Origin: Anaerolineae bacterium
Lineage (GTDB): Bacteria > Chloroflexota > Anaerolineae > Aggregatilineales > Aggregatilineaceae
Direction: 5' to 3'
Length of the DNA: 64,000 nt
NCBI GenBank assembly: GCA_027494015.1
Contig: JAOSJP010000039.1
Location: 201,287-265,286, forward strand
In this document: one piece after another, positions 43,091 through 55,471 of the stretch
Position numbering within the stretch: position 1 is the stretch's first letter
How the letters are laid out: each line of letters begins with the position of its first letter
Position numbers and translations under genes: made by a program
Notes under the pieces: generated by a model
The model's input: only the letters and a program-made list of their open reading frames with translations
Database searches by the model: none
What the model was told of the DNA's origin: nothing

Positions 43091-45088
43091 TCACCAAGAG
43101 GCAATGGCTGTGCATGAGAAATTCATGGTCACAGTGATGTTCGGCGAAGTCCCAGAGGCTCCCGGACAGGTGCCTGACCAACTCATCCGATAGGGAGGAT
43201 AGGCGGACAGCGGCACCAGGGTGCCAGGTGAGTATCCTCCATCCGGGCAATCTGGCTTCGTCCCTATGGTGATATAGGCTTGCATTCCAGGCCGGGGAAT
43301 GACCATAGTCGTCAGGAAGAAGCACTCCCCACCGGGCGGCGGGGGCGCGCACGTCTTCGGGTCCCACAGGCACGCGCCGTCGGGCGCAGTCACGCACTCG
43401 CTGGCCGGATGCCCGCAGGTGTCGCACGAGCCGCACCCGCCCCAGCCAGGGGTGAGGCGTGGGGGCGGTGTGCCGCCGGGGATGATCGGCGGAATCTCGC
43501 CCGGCGGGACGTTGAGGCAGTCGCCGATCTCGTCCACCTCTTCTTCGGCCACCCACAGCGACGCTGCGAACTCGCTGTCAGGAATCTCGTCCTTGTCAAG
43601 CTGCCACCAGGTCTTGCCCTGGTCATCACGCGCCTGCCCGATCACAGTGAAGTCCTGCCGGGCGGGCAGCCAGTCGAAGATGCCGCGATTTTCGCCCGGC
43701 CCCACGCGCACCCGCGCGAACCGGTCGAACTCGGTGCGCACCTTGCACGTCGCCGGCAGCGGCTCGAAGATGGGCCGCCAGTCCGGGTCGTAGTTCTCGT
43801 TGGTCTCGTCGGTCAGGCGGAAGGTGTACTGCGCGTCGCGGTCCATCACGTACAGGTTGGCGTAGCCGCTGCGCCCGGACATGAAGGCGATCCAGCCCCC
43901 GTCCGGCGACCAGTCCATGCTGCCCAGGCGGTCGCTCTGCTCGGTCATGCGCAGCGCCTCGGCCCCCTCGTTGGTCATGCGGTAGATGTCCGCCTGGCGG
44001 TCGCGCTCGGTCTGGAAGGTCATCAGCAGGCCGTTGGGCGACCAGGCCGGCACCCAGCCGTTCGCGCCGAACAGGTTGGTGATGCGGCGCACGTCGCTGC
44101 CGTCGGCGTTCATGAGGTGAATCTCCGCCGTGCCCTCGCGCATGGAGGAGAAGGCAATCGTGCGCCCGTCCGGCGACCAGGCCGGCTGCGTGTCAATGCC
44201 TGGGTTGTCGGTCAGACGCTGCACGTTGCTGCCATCGGCGTTCATCACGTACAGCTCTTCATTGCCATCGCGATCCGACACGAAGACGATGCGCGCCCCG
44301 TCCGGCGACCAGTCCGGCTCGGAATCGCTGGCCGGGTGATCGGTCAGACGCTGCGCGCCGCTCCCGTCCGCGCTCATTGCGTAGATTTCCAGGTTGCCAT
44401 CGCGCGCCGAGTGGAAGGCGAGGCGCGCCCCGTCCGGCGACCAGTCCGGCGCGCCGTCCAGCACTTCGTTGGTAGTCAGGCGGCGGGGGCCGGTGCCGTC
44501 AGCATTGATGAGGTAAATCTCCGGGTTGCCGTCGCGCTCGGAGGTGAAGGCCACTTCCCAGCGGTTGTCCGGCGGCGAGAAGAAGGCGATCTTGCCTGTC
44601 TCGAAGACGGTGACGGTCGTCCCCTGCCCGCTGGAGGCCAGCAGCGCCCCATTGGCGTCGGTGATGTCCAGCGTCTCGATGGCAAAGGCCGCTTCGCCGG
44701 GGATCAGCCCGCCCACTTCCAGCGTGAAGAGAACGTCGCCTATGGCGGCAGGCGCTCCCTGCGCGATGTAGGACAGGCGCACCACTCCGGCGGCATTGTC
44801 CACCAGCACTTCGCGCTCCAGCGTCCCTTCGCCCAGGTACGGGCCGAGGCGAGCCGTCCACACGCGGGCCACGGCGCGGTCGAAGCGGATGGTCACGGCG
44901 AAGGCGGCGCAGCTTCCGGCGGGGCAGGCGATGCGCCCCTCGACAACCGCCGTCTCCGCCACGCCGACTTCCGCCGGCGTGAGCGTCACCGTGACGCCGC
45001 TCTGGGCGCGGCCAAACCCGGCCCCGCTCAACAGCGAAACGGCGAAGACCGCGCACCAGCACAATGATAGAACGCGCTTACGTTGCAT
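43091..45088 (-). CDS. Secreted TolB-like beta-propeller protein
   Basis: 665 residues. Signal peptide (about 1-29). A cohesin-like beta domain (about 30-165: VTVTLTPAEVGVAETAVVEG ... ITDANGALLASSG) is followed by six or more PD40/WD40-like repeats, each close to SERDGNPEIYLINADGTGPR / RLTDxPxxDSxPDWSPDGAR. An SH3-like segment (CKVRTEFDRFARVRVGPGEN) and a Cys/Pro-rich tail (GCGSCDTCGHPASEC) end it. The propeller matches the periplasmic TolB family. In this monoderm-like setting it is probably an extracellular binding protein. ATG 45088 has GGAGGGAGA upstream. Confidence 0.85.
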   Translation of the reverse strand: MQRKRVLSLCWCAVFAVSLLSGAGFGRAQSGVTVTLTPAEVGVAETAVVEGRIACPAGSCAAFAVTIRFDRAVARVWTARLGPYLGEGTLEREVLVDNAAGVVRLSYIAQGAPAAIGDVLFTLEVGGLIPGEAAFAIETLDITDANGALLASSGQGTTVTVFETGKIAFFSPPDNRWEVAFTSERDGNPEIYLINADGTGPRRLTTNEVLDGAPDWSPDGARLAFHSARDGNLEIYAMSADGSGAQRLTDHPASDSEPDWSPDGARIVFVSDRDGNEELYVMNADGSNVQRLTDNPGIDTQPAWSPDGRTIAFSSMREGTAEIHLMNADGSDVRRITNLFGANGWVPAWSPNGLLMTFQTERDRQADIYRMTNEGAEALRMTEQSDRLGSMDWSPDGGWIAFMSGRSGYANLYVMDRDAQYTFRLTDETNENYDPDWRPIFEPLPATCKVRTEFDRFARVRVGPGENRGIFDWLPARQDFTVIGQARDDQGKTWWQLDKDEIPDSEFAASLWVAEEEVDEIGDCLNVPPGEIPPIIPGGTPPPRLTPGWGGCGSCDTCGHPASECVTAPDGACLWDPKTCAPPPPGGECFFLTTMVIPRPGMQAYITIGTKPDCPDGGYSPGTLVPLSAYPPYRMSWSGTCPGASGTSPNITVTMNFSCTAIASW

Positions 45089-45621
45089 GAAGTCTCCCTC
45101 CCTGAATACTCGTACCCCCAACAGACTCGTGCCAATGATGGCGTGCTCCTCCTACGTAACATCATATCACCCAAACTCATAAAAACGTGTTCAGAAACAG
45201 AAAAAACCTGTGGGACAGGAGTGCGGCGGATTTCGTTGCGGTCGTCCGGCCCTGCCGGCGGGAGCATTGATCTCACCCCCGCTCGGCGCTGAGACGCTCA
45301 GACACCAGACTTCCGAAGTCTCCCAGGGCAATCGCTTCAAACGTGCGTGTTGTTCTACCTCACCCCCAGCCTCGCTGCGCTCGGCTTGCCCCCTCTCCGT
45401 TGACGGAGAGGGGGCGGCGAGGCGCGCCAGCGCCGAGCGGGGGTGAGGTCCGTAGGGGCGTATTGCAATACGCCCCTACGAGTAGGCTGGCGCGCGGTGG
45501 ACTTTGATGCGATTGCCCTGCGAAGTCTCCAAGACTTCGGAAGTCTATTCCGGGAACGTGCTACAATGGGGCGAAGCCAGATACGTGTTGGAGCGTGTGC
45601 TCTGATCTCAGCAGGTGCCTG
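45089..45621. other. Intergenic between divergent TolB-like and histidine kinase genes
   Basis: Upstream A/T-richer region of the TolB-like gene (45089-45220), a half palindrome AGACTTCCGAAGTCT (45307), a type 2 family A repeat (45326-45518) and a second palindrome (45522-45546). A -10-like TACAAT (45562-45567) lies before the kinase. No gene seen. Confidence 0.6.
45326..45518. repeat. Family A repeat with type 2 ends (193 bp)
   Basis: Ends GGGCAATCGCTTCAAACG and CTTTGATGCGATTGCCC are inverted copies of each other, in place of the type 1 GGGTGCGTGCAAAA ends. The core is the same. The palindrome GTAGGGGCGTATTG/CAATACGCCCCTAC is nested at 45452-45479. It is inverted relative to 53238-53430. 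Confidence 0.88.
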
Positions 45622-47457
45622 ATGACCATCGGCTCGGCCACTTTGATCAGTCTTGCTGTCAACTCGATGTTGTTTGTCTGTGGGGCGGCGCTGGCGTTGC
45701 TGGTGTTGTGGCAGGATGCGCGGCGACTCAGCAACCTGTACTGCGCCCTGGGCATGGTCATGCTGAGTCTGTACGGTCTGGCCAACGCCGTCTTCGCCGT
45801 CGGGCAGCCGTTGGCGCTGGACCCCGACCCCCTGCGCAAGAGCGTCACCTCCCTGTATATCCTGAGCATCACGCTGCTCTTCGGCTTCATGCTGAGCTTC
45901 GCCGAGACTCCCGTCCGCCTGTGGCGCACCCAGATGGCCCTCATCGCCTCTGTGGCCGCCCTCGGCCTCGCCCTGATCTGGCAGAGCGCCGTCTTCGAGC
46001 GCTTCGAGGCGAGCGGCACCTACAGCTATACATACCGTCTCACGCCGAGCGGCGTGCTGGGCGCGGGGCTGGCCGCTCTGTGCATGGTCTCGGTCATCGG
46101 GACGGTGCACAGGCAGCGCAACGCCCGCGCCCGCGCGCTGACCTGGCCGCTGGCGGCCATGATCGCGGGTGTGATGGCGTTCGCGGCGCTCCCGGTCACG
46201 CGCATCTACTCGCTCAACGCACTGCTGCTCACCGCCGCCGCCATCATGCTGGGCCGGCTGGTGATCACCTTCCAGGTCTTCCAGCCGCTCACCGATCTCA
46301 ACGCGGCGCTGGCAACCAAAAATGACGAATTGCGCCGGGCCACGCGGCTCAAGAGCCAGTTCCTGGCGACGATGAGCCACGAGCTGCGCACGCCGCTCAA
46401 CTCGATCATCGGCTATACCGATCTGGTGCTGCACGGCACCTACGGCGACCTCAACGCCCTGCAGCAGGACCGGCTGCAAAAGGTCGTTCGCAACGGGCGG
46501 CGGCTGCTGGAACTGATCAACGACGTGCTCGACCTGAGCCGCATCGAGGCCGGGCGGCTGGCGCTGACGATCACGCACGTGCCGACGGTCGCCCTGCTCG
46601 ACGAGCTGCTGGCAGCCCACACCGGGCCAGCGCAAGCCAAAGGGCTGGCGCTGGTGCGCGGCTATGCGGCGCTGCCCGACCTGGCCGCAGACCGGGGGCG
46701 GGTCTACCAGGTGCTCGACAACCTGCTCAAGAACGCGATCATGTTCACCGAGCGCGGGGCCGTCATCGTGCGCGGCTACTTCGACAGCGCGCGCGACCAG
46801 GTGGTGCTGTGCGTCGTGGACACCGGCCCTGGCATCGAGCCGGCCCAGCAGGAGCGCATCTACCGCGCCTTTCACCAGCCGGACGGCACGCTGGCCCATC
46901 ATGAGGACGGCACCGGCCTCGGCCTGGCTATTGCGCAGCGGCTGGTGGCGCTGCACGGCGGCAATCTGTGGTTCGCCACCACGCCCGGCAAGGGGACGGC
47001 TTTTCACATCGCCCTGCCAGCAGCGCCCGGCACCCCCGCCCTGCCGCCCATCCTCTCGCCAGGGCGTCGCACCAGCGGGCCGCTGGTCGTGCTGGTGGAC
47101 GACGACGGCGACAGACTTGTTGCGCGGCGGCGCGCCCTGGAGCGCGCCAGGTGCCGCGTCTTCGGCGCGCAGAGCGCCAGCGACGGCCTGCGCCTGATCT
47201 GCGAGCAGCGCCCTGCCCTGGTCGTGCTGGACTTTGGCCTGGCTGGGCTGGACGCGGCGCACCTGGTGCGGAGTCTGCGTTACGACCCGATGCTGGCCGG
47301 GGCGTCCATCCTGGTCATCGCCGCGCCGGAGGTATCGGGGCGGGCGCGCGAGGCGGGCGCCAGCTTCGTCCTGACCAGCCCGGTCACGCCGGGGGCGGTG
47401 TCCGCCGAGGCCGCCAGATTGCTGGCTGCCCAGGCGGTGGAGGAGGCCGCGCCATAG
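45622..47457 (+). CDS. Membrane histidine kinase with C-terminal receiver (hybrid)
   Basis: 611 residues. About seven N-terminal TM helices (to about 220) form the sensor part, without a recognised name. HisKA with FLATMSHELRTPLNSIIGY (His253) and HATPase (NLLKNAIMF, DTGPGI, GTGLGLAI) are intact. The C-terminal receiver (VVLVDDDGDRL, LVVLDFGLAG) has its Asp but Ser where the conserved Lys should be (VLTSPVTP), so its switch may be altered. ATG 45622 follows CAGGTG. The next kinase starts 2 bp after the stop and has the same architecture and His position, so the two arose by duplication and form an operon. Confidence 0.9.
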   Translation: MTIGSATLISLAVNSMLFVCGAALALLVLWQDARRLSNLYCALGMVMLSLYGLANAVFAVGQPLALDPDPLRKSVTSLYILSITLLFGFMLSFAETPVRLWRTQMALIASVAALGLALIWQSAVFERFEASGTYSYTYRLTPSGVLGAGLAALCMVSVIGTVHRQRNARARALTWPLAAMIAGVMAFAALPVTRIYSLNALLLTAAAIMLGRLVITFQVFQPLTDLNAALATKNDELRRATRLKSQFLATMSHELRTPLNSIIGYTDLVLHGTYGDLNALQQDRLQKVVRNGRRLLELINDVLDLSRIEAGRLALTITHVPTVALLDELLAAHTGPAQAKGLALVRGYAALPDLAADRGRVYQVLDNLLKNAIMFTERGAVIVRGYFDSARDQVVLCVVDTGPGIEPAQQERIYRAFHQPDGTLAHHEDGTGLGLAIAQRLVALHGGNLWFATTPGKGTAFHIALPAAPGTPALPPILSPGRRTSGPLVVLVDDDGDRLVARRRALERARCRVFGAQSASDGLRLICEQRPALVVLDFGLAGLDAAHLVRSLRYDPMLAGASILVIAAPEVSGRAREAGASFVLTSPVTPGAVSAEAARLLAAQAVEEAAP

Positions 47458-47459
47458 CC

Positions 47460-48890
<1,431 letters not shown>

Positions 48891-49031
48891 GCGCCGGGGA
48901 TTCTTATTGCGTCCGGCGCGGGGGCGACACAGAACGCCGCCTCCGCGAGACAGGACTCTGGGCACAGGCCGGCAGTGGCGCGGGATCAGCCTTCGCAGCC
49001 GAGCCGGGCGCTTCACCGAGGAGATAGTCTC

Positions 49032-50642
49032 ATGGTTGACCGCCTTCCCTCGCACACACACGACAACTTCGATCCCCGTGAGGAAATGCTGCGCGACCGG
49101 ATCGCCGCGCTGGAAGCAGCGCTCGCCGAGGCCAACGCCCGCCTCAGCGAGGGCGACACCCGCTGGCAGGCGCTGCACGAGAGCCAGCTCTCGCTCGAAG
49201 CGCTGCTGGACAACCTGCCGGGCATGGCCTACCGCTGCCTGAACGATCCCCAATGGACGATGTTGTTGGTCAGCAGCGGCTGCGCAGCCCTCACCGGCTA
49301 TGCGCCGGACGATCTGCTCTACAATCGCACGGTGTCCTATGGGAACCTCATTCATCCCGACGACCGCCAATACGTCTGGGAGACAACGCAGCAGAGCATC
49401 GCGGCGGGGCAGCCCTTCACCTACGCCTACCGCCTCCTGACGCGCGATGGCAAGGAGAAATGGGTGTGGGAGCAGGGTCGCCTGGTGTTGCAGCCCAGCG
49501 GCCAGCATGTGGTGGAGGGATTCATCACCGATGTCACCGACCAGCGGCTGGCCCAACAGGCGCTGGCCCAGAGCCAGGCGCAGTTGCAGGCTATGTTCGA
49601 CAATACGGCCAGCGCCATCGCCCTGCTCGACGCCGATGGGCACTACCTGCAAGTCAACGAGCGCTGGCATGATATGTTCGGCTACGACTCTCTGGCGGGA
49701 CTCACGTCAATGGGCATCACCGCACCGGACGATGCCAGCCTCACCGCCCGGCACTACCATGCTCTGCAGACGGGGGAATCGGACGCTTTCCAGTACGAGA
49801 AACGCTACATTCGGGCTGATGGCAGCGAGTTCTGGGGATTGGTCTCGGCCAGGGCTGTGCGCAATGCCGATAGCCAGGTGGACCACATCGTGCAGACCAT
49901 CGTGGACATCACCGACCATAAGAACGCCGAAGCAGAGCAGATGAAGCTGGTGCTGGAGCGAGAGAAAGTCAACATCCTGGCGCATTTCATCGAAGACGCC
50001 TCGCACGAGTTCCGCACCCCACTCGCGGTGATCTACACCGGCCTGGAACTGATCGAGCGGGCGCTCCAGCCCCCGCCAGAGACTGCGCAGCGCATCAACG
50101 CCATGAAAGAGCAGGCGATGTACATCGGCAAGCTGATTGACGACATGCTGGCCATGTCTCACTTCGACAGTGGGCCGGCGATGGCAACCATGCCGCTCGA
50201 TGTCAATTTCCTGCTGCGCGATCTGCGCGCCGGGTTCGAGACGGCGGCCCAGGCAAAAGCCATTGACCTGGTGCTCAAGCCCGCGGACGTGCCCGCGCTC
50301 GTCCGTGCCAGCCTGCCCGACCTGCATCGCGCGCTGGCGGCCATCGTGCAGAACGCACTGGACTTCACCGCGTCGGGGGGCAGCGTGACAGTGGAGAATG
50401 CCGTCGTCGGGGATACAGTGACGGTGAGCGTCACCGATACGGGGATCGGCATCTCGGCAGAAGACCTGCCGCGCATCTTCGACCGCTTCTTCCGCGTCAA
50501 CCAGGCCCGCACCGGGCGTCGCGCCGGGCTGGGCCTGACTATCGCCCTCCGCATTGTCGAGCTGCACGGTGGGAAAATCCGCGCGACCAGCGAGCCGGGG
50601 CGCGGCAGCGTGTTCTGCGTCGTGCTGCCTCTCTGCGAGTGA
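49032..50642 (+). CDS. PAS-domain histidine kinase (soluble)
   Basis: 536 residues, no TM segment. A short N-terminal coiled coil (about 15-60) is followed by PAS 1 with a PAC-like end (about 55-175, GNLIHPDDRQYVWE, GFITDVTDQRLAQQAL) and PAS 2 (about 185-300, NTASAIALLDADGHYLQVNE, IVDITDHKNAEAEQ). HisKA with FIEDASHEFRTPLAVIYTG (His325) and HATPase (QNALDFT, DTGIGI, RAGLGLTIALRIVELHGGKI) follow. It is probably a cytoplasmic sensor. It lies 141 bp after the second membrane kinase, in the same orientation. ATG 49032 was selected because GAGGAGAT lies just upstream. Confidence 0.9.
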   Translation: MVDRLPSHTHDNFDPREEMLRDRIAALEAALAEANARLSEGDTRWQALHESQLSLEALLDNLPGMAYRCLNDPQWTMLLVSSGCAALTGYAPDDLLYNRTVSYGNLIHPDDRQYVWETTQQSIAAGQPFTYAYRLLTRDGKEKWVWEQGRLVLQPSGQHVVEGFITDVTDQRLAQQALAQSQAQLQAMFDNTASAIALLDADGHYLQVNERWHDMFGYDSLAGLTSMGITAPDDASLTARHYHALQTGESDAFQYEKRYIRADGSEFWGLVSARAVRNADSQVDHIVQTIVDITDHKNAEAEQMKLVLEREKVNILAHFIEDASHEFRTPLAVIYTGLELIERALQPPPETAQRINAMKEQAMYIGKLIDDMLAMSHFDSGPAMATMPLDVNFLLRDLRAGFETAAQAKAIDLVLKPADVPALVRASLPDLHRALAAIVQNALDFTASGGSVTVENAVVGDTVTVSVTDTGIGISAEDLPRIFDRFFRVNQARTGRRAGLGLTIALRIVELHGGKIRATSEPGRGSVFCVVLPLCE

Positions 50643-50687
50643 GCAGGCCGCCTTCGGCTGCGCCTGGTTGTTGGACGCGAAAGATGA

Positions 50688-52049
50688 TCACCAGCCGGGC
50701 AGCGACGGCACCGACACGCGATACGCCCCGTGATGCACCGTGCCGATCACGGCCAGCGTCGCCCCGCCCCACGCGCCGACGGCGGCGATGCCGGCCAGCA
50801 CGACCCAGACCACAAGGCCATCGCGGGCCAGCGGCACGTCGTCAGGGTCCGGCTTCACATCGCTGAAGCGCTCCTCGAACAGGGTGATCGCCGGGTACGC
50901 TTCGCGCAGCGCGGCCTGGTGCCCGTCGTCGCGCAGGTAGGTAACAGCCACCGCCCCCAATACCAACGCCAGCAGCAGGCTGAGCGCCAGCACCGCCCCG
51001 CCGAAGAGCGCCCAGCGACGGCCCGTGCGCGCCCGCCCGCGCCGGATGTGCGCCGCGCCCGGCCCGTCCTCATAGACGCGCCCATCCGCCTCCAGGGTGA
51101 TGTACACACGGTCGGCGGTGAAGCCGCTCAGGGTCAGGATGAGCAGATACCAGGCGAAGCCGATCACCGTGATCAGCGCCAGCATCCACCCGCCGACGCC
51201 CAGATTCTTCCCGCACGAGAGCACCGCCTGGGCTGGTGTGTGGCTGTGCACGCGATAACCGCCCTGCACATAGGCGGCCACGCGCTGCTGCAGGTAGACA
51301 TGCCCGGAGGCGAGCGCGGGGCCGTAGGCGGCGGGCATTGGCAGTGCGGCGGGCGGCACAACGGGCGGCGGCGTGTAGGGCGCGGGCGGCACGATGTATC
51401 CCGGCCCGGCGATCTGGCGGCTGGGGGTGATCTGCGTGCGCTCCTGGAGCGGTTCCAGCTCAGGCCCGGCGGGCGGGGCGACATGCTCTGCGCCCGCCAG
51501 GTGCGTTGGCGTGTCCTCGCGGACGGCCTCCGGCGCGCGGCGATCCGTGTCCTGGAAGGGCAGGCGCGCCTCCGCTTCGACTTCCTCCGGGGGGAAGAGC
51601 GCGGTGAAGTCCGGGGCGGGCACGCCGCCGCTGTCCTCGTCACGAGCGGCGGGCGCTTCCTCTGTCGGGCCGGGCGTCACTTCGGGCGGCTGCGGGCGCG
51701 CCTCTTCGTGCTCCGGCGCGAGGATGGCGTCCGGCGGCTCGCTTTCGAGGCGTGGGGCGCTGCTCTCGGCGGCGACCGGGTGTTCGGCGGGCGCTTCCGC
51801 TTCCTCTGTTTCGGGGAAGACCGCCGTCTGCGGATCGGGCGGGATGCCCTCTTCCGACGCGGGAAAGATCACCGTCTGCGGATCGGATGAAAGGCCCTCT
51901 TCCTCTGGCACGGAGAAGATCGCCGTCGGCGGGTCGGGCGCTGCGCGGTCGTCCGCCGGTTCCAGGGGATGATCGCAGCGCGGGCAGATGGCGTCGCCGC
52001 TCAGCACATACGCGCCACAGTGGGGACACTGTCGTAGTTCCTGGCTCAC
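50688..52049 (-). CDS. Zinc-ribbon membrane protein with disordered linker
   Basis: 453 residues from GTG 52049 (AAAGGA upstream). An N-terminal zinc ribbon (CPHCGAYVLSGDAICPRC, residues 7-24) is followed by about 200 residues of Glu/Pro/Ala-rich linker. The linker contains a threefold repeat around DPQTVIFPASEE. A globular stretch (GYRVHSHTPAQAVLSCGKNL) and then three to four TM helices come after it. It probably belongs to the zinc-ribbon and FHA-like signalling proteins common in Chloroflexota (compare the 60708 gene). Function unknown. Confidence 0.75.
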   Translation of the reverse strand: MSQELRQCPHCGAYVLSGDAICPRCDHPLEPADDRAAPDPPTAIFSVPEEEGLSSDPQTVIFPASEEGIPPDPQTAVFPETEEAEAPAEHPVAAESSAPRLESEPPDAILAPEHEEARPQPPEVTPGPTEEAPAARDEDSGGVPAPDFTALFPPEEVEAEARLPFQDTDRRAPEAVREDTPTHLAGAEHVAPPAGPELEPLQERTQITPSRQIAGPGYIVPPAPYTPPPVVPPAALPMPAAYGPALASGHVYLQQRVAAYVQGGYRVHSHTPAQAVLSCGKNLGVGGWMLALITVIGFAWYLLILTLSGFTADRVYITLEADGRVYEDGPGAAHIRRGRARTGRRWALFGGAVLALSLLLALVLGAVAVTYLRDDGHQAALREAYPAITLFEERFSDVKPDPDDVPLARDGLVVWVVLAGIAAVGAWGGATLAVIGTVHHGAYRVSVPSLPGW

Positions 52050-52176
52050 GAGGCGGTCCTTTGGTCTGGTTGGTGACGGATGTAACCCCATTGTACCGCG
52101 CTTTGTGGCGCATATCCGGCGGCTGCCCCGCGATCGGCGGGCAATCGCCGCGAACAAAGCTCCGTTTGACCTCACC

Positions 52177-52512
52177 CCTCGCGCGGCCCACTGACGTGGG
52201 TCTTGCTGGCCCCTCTCTCCAACGTGGAGGAACAGACATATTAGACAGTGTTGATTTAGCATAACGACAAGCGATCACAATCACCGGAAGAAACGGGCGG
52301 CTTGAAGGAGAAGCCCGGATGCCTGGTAGGGCCTGTAGGGGCGAGTTTGCAAACCCGCCCCTACAACCGGCTGCCCGAAGTCGCCTTCTTCGTTCGTTTC
52401 TTCCCTTGAATTGTTCTTCCGTACTCTATCGTTAGCCGTCAATGCAATCTTATTTGTCCGTCCCTCCACGTTGGAGAGAGAGCACGCCGGGGCGCAGCGA
52501 AGTTGGGGTGAG
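52177..52512. repeat. Family C repeat copy
   Basis: Inverted counterpart of 7437-7722. Shared segments include GTTGATTTAGCATAACGACA, GCGATCACAATCACCGGAAG, GAAGTCGCCTTCTTCGTTCG and CCTTGAATTGTTCTTCCGTA. The palindrome GTAGGGGCGAGTTTG/CAAACCCGCCCCTAC is nested at 52335-52364. It fills the gap 52050-52518, and no gene was seen in it. Confidence 0.75.
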
Positions 52513-52518
52513 GCTCCG

Positions 52519-53148
52519 TCAGGGCGCGGTGGAACCGCTCTCCTGCGCGCGCGTCCTCGTCCGCCAGCGGTGAATGAGCAGAGCGAACATGATCACGTCA
52601 ATGACCGTGTGCGCGGCGATGGGCGCCCACAGCGCGCCCCGCCACAGCGCCAGCGCGCCCAGCAGCACCCCGGCGACTCCCGCGTAGACGAAGTAGGCGA
52701 GCGTCACCGCGTGCAGCGCGCCGAACACCAGCGATGTGACCAGCAAGCCCAGCGTCGGTTGCAGCGCCCCGCGAAACAGGATTTCCTCCGGCACGCCCGC
52801 CAGCAGGCCAAAGAGCACCGCGTGATGAGGGCGCAGGGCGGGCATATCCAGCAGGGCGACCAGGCGGCGCTCGATGCGCTGCAGGGCGGGAATGCGCCCG
52901 AACAGCCCCCAGGCCGCTGCTGCGAACGCCGCCCCCACCAGCGCGCCCAGCAGCAGATCGGCCAGCCAGCGCTGGCGCGGGAACCACGCGCCTGGCCCTT
53001 CGTCTCCGGCGAGCAGCGCCCAGCCACTGCCCACCACCAGCATCACCGCGCCCAGCAGCGAGCCATAGCCGACCAGCACGCGCGGGTGCAGGCGCAGCGG
53101 GCGTGGCGGGGGCAAGTTGGGCGGCAGGGCGGCAGGCATACTCATCAT
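52519..53148 (-). CDS. CPBP intramembrane metalloprotease (CAAX protease-like)
   Basis: 209 residues with about six TM helices. The three conserved motifs of the CPBP/ABI family are present: EEILFRG (motif 1, E-E-x3-R), FGALHAV (motif 2, F-x3-H) and HTVIDVI (motif 3, H-x3-D). These membrane proteases process prenylated proteins or peptides in some systems. The substrate here is unknown. Two adjacent start codons (53148, 53145) follow GAGGGA. The gene stands alone. Confidence 0.88.
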   Translation of the reverse strand: MMSMPAALPPNLPPPRPLRLHPRVLVGYGSLLGAVMLVVGSGWALLAGDEGPGAWFPRQRWLADLLLGALVGAAFAAAAWGLFGRIPALQRIERRLVALLDMPALRPHHAVLFGLLAGVPEEILFRGALQPTLGLLVTSLVFGALHAVTLAYFVYAGVAGVLLGALALWRGALWAPIAAHTVIDVIMFALLIHRWRTRTRAQESGSTAP

Positions 53149-53237
53149 TCCCTCAGGAATCGCCTACGGGATTCTAATGCTACACTGGTATTGTAATGAG
53201 TGAGAGCGAAAAGGTCACAGACTCGTCTCTGGACACA

Positions 53238-53430
53238 GGGCAATCGCATCAAAGTCCGCCGCGCGCCAGCCTACTCGTAGGGGCGTATCGCAATACGCCC
53301 CTACGGACCTCACCCCCGCTCGGCGCTGGCGCGCCTCGCCGCCCCCTCTCCGTCAACGGAGAGGGGGCAAGCCGAGCGCAGCGAGGCTGGGGGTGAGGTA
53401 GAACAACACGCACGTTTGAAGCGATTGCCC
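53238..53430. repeat. Family A repeat with type 2 ends (193 bp)
   Basis: GGGCAATCGCATCAAAG at the left and TTTGAAGCGATTGCCC at the right. GTAGGGGCGTATCG/CAATACGCCCCTAC is nested at 53277-53304. It has the same 193-bp length as the copies at 42848 and 45326. Confidence 0.88.
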
Positions 53431-53560
53431 AGCCTCTAGACGCACCCTGATCGCTAGAGACTGCATCTAAACAGATGCCCATGACGCTCGCCCGCCGCCG
53501 CCCATCGTTGCACTCCCACTCCCTGCCCCCGGATTTTTATCATATTCTAATCTAAATAAA

Positions 53561-53589
53561 TTGATTTTTATCTGAAAAACTCGTATTAT
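53561..53589 (+). promoter_or_regulatory. Predicted promoter for the sigma factor gene
   Basis: TTGATT (53561-53566), 17-bp spacer, TATTAT (53584-53589), inside an unusually A/T-rich 60-bp tract. The leader would be about 90 nt. Confidence 0.6.
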
Positions 53590-53687
53590 GAGGGTGACTG
53601 AAGACACTTCGATACCGCATCCCATTCGCCCAAAGAGTGGCGGGCCTGGCGCCCGCCCTAACCCAAAGGCAGGCACCCGTGGTTGCG

Positions 53688-54755
<1,068 letters not shown>

Positions 54756-54803
54756 TGTTGTCCTGCCAGGATTGCTTCACGCCGTGGTCCCCCTCACGGC
54801 GCT

Positions 54804-54843
54804 CGCTCGACCGGGGCTGCACCAGTTCCGGTCGAGCGTTTTT
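54804..54843 (+). terminator. Rho-independent terminator after the sigma factor gene
   Basis: Perfect 11-bp stem CGCTCGACCGG / CCGGTCGAGCG followed by TTTTT. Confidence 0.85.
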
Positions 54844-54859
54844 GGGGGCGGATCGTCTG

Positions 54860-55048
54860 GGGTGCGTGCAAAACCTGTCAGGTAGGGGCGCTGCTCTGCA
54901 GCGCCCTGGTTGACCTCACCCCCGCTCGGCGCTGACGCGCCTCGCCGCCCCCTCTCCGTCAACGGAGAGGGGGCAAGCCGAGCGGGGCGAGGCTGGGGGT
55001 GAGGTCCATATCCCCGCGTCCAGCGAGTCGCTACTTTTGCACGCACCC
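54860..55048. repeat. Family A repeat, complete, type 1 ends
   Basis: GGGTGCGTGCAAAACCTGTC at the left and TACTTTTGCACGCACCC at the right, with a full core. It is inverted relative to 42848-43040. Confidence 0.87.
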
Positions 55049-55089
55049 ATCGTCTGCTGCGCCTTGACGATCATGATCGGCAGCCGCTT

Positions 55090-55119
55090 GTAGGGGCGGG
55101 TTTGCAAACCCGCCCCTAC
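55090..55119. repeat. Perfect 30-bp palindrome
   Basis: GTAGGGGCGGGTTTG followed by its exact complement. Other copies are at 7539, 9162, 13258 and 52335. Confidence 0.85.
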
Positions 55120-55323
55120 ATAACATGTGCGCGTATTACCCGTCTTGAATGTCAAACCTCATCAGGGGTGTTGCTTTGCTGTGCCGCCGGTTTAGCACGG
55201 TAACGTCTCCGCTGCCCAACAGCCTATGCCCGCTCTTTTTTGCAACAATTTAATAGCAGAACGACCGCCCAGGGAGTATACTGAATCTACCTTGATTGCT
55301 GGTTCGTTCATTCCCCCACCCAA

Positions 55324-55391
55324 CCTCACCCCCTGGCCCCCACTCCGCCGGCGGAGAGGGGGAAGTTGAGCGCAGCGAAACGGGGGTGAGG
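55324..55391. repeat. Family A core, shortened, inside the glmS leader
   Basis: CCTCACCCCCTGGCC ... CCGCCGGCGGAGAGGG ... GGGGGTGAGG. It lies between a -10-like TATACT (55277-55282) and the candidate ribozyme. Confidence 0.7.
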
Positions 55392-55471
55392 TCAATCATG
55401 GGCAATCAAGGTACCGAATCTGTCATCCAGCAACGTCAGGAGGTGCCCCACCGTACCAATGAGGGAACGTT

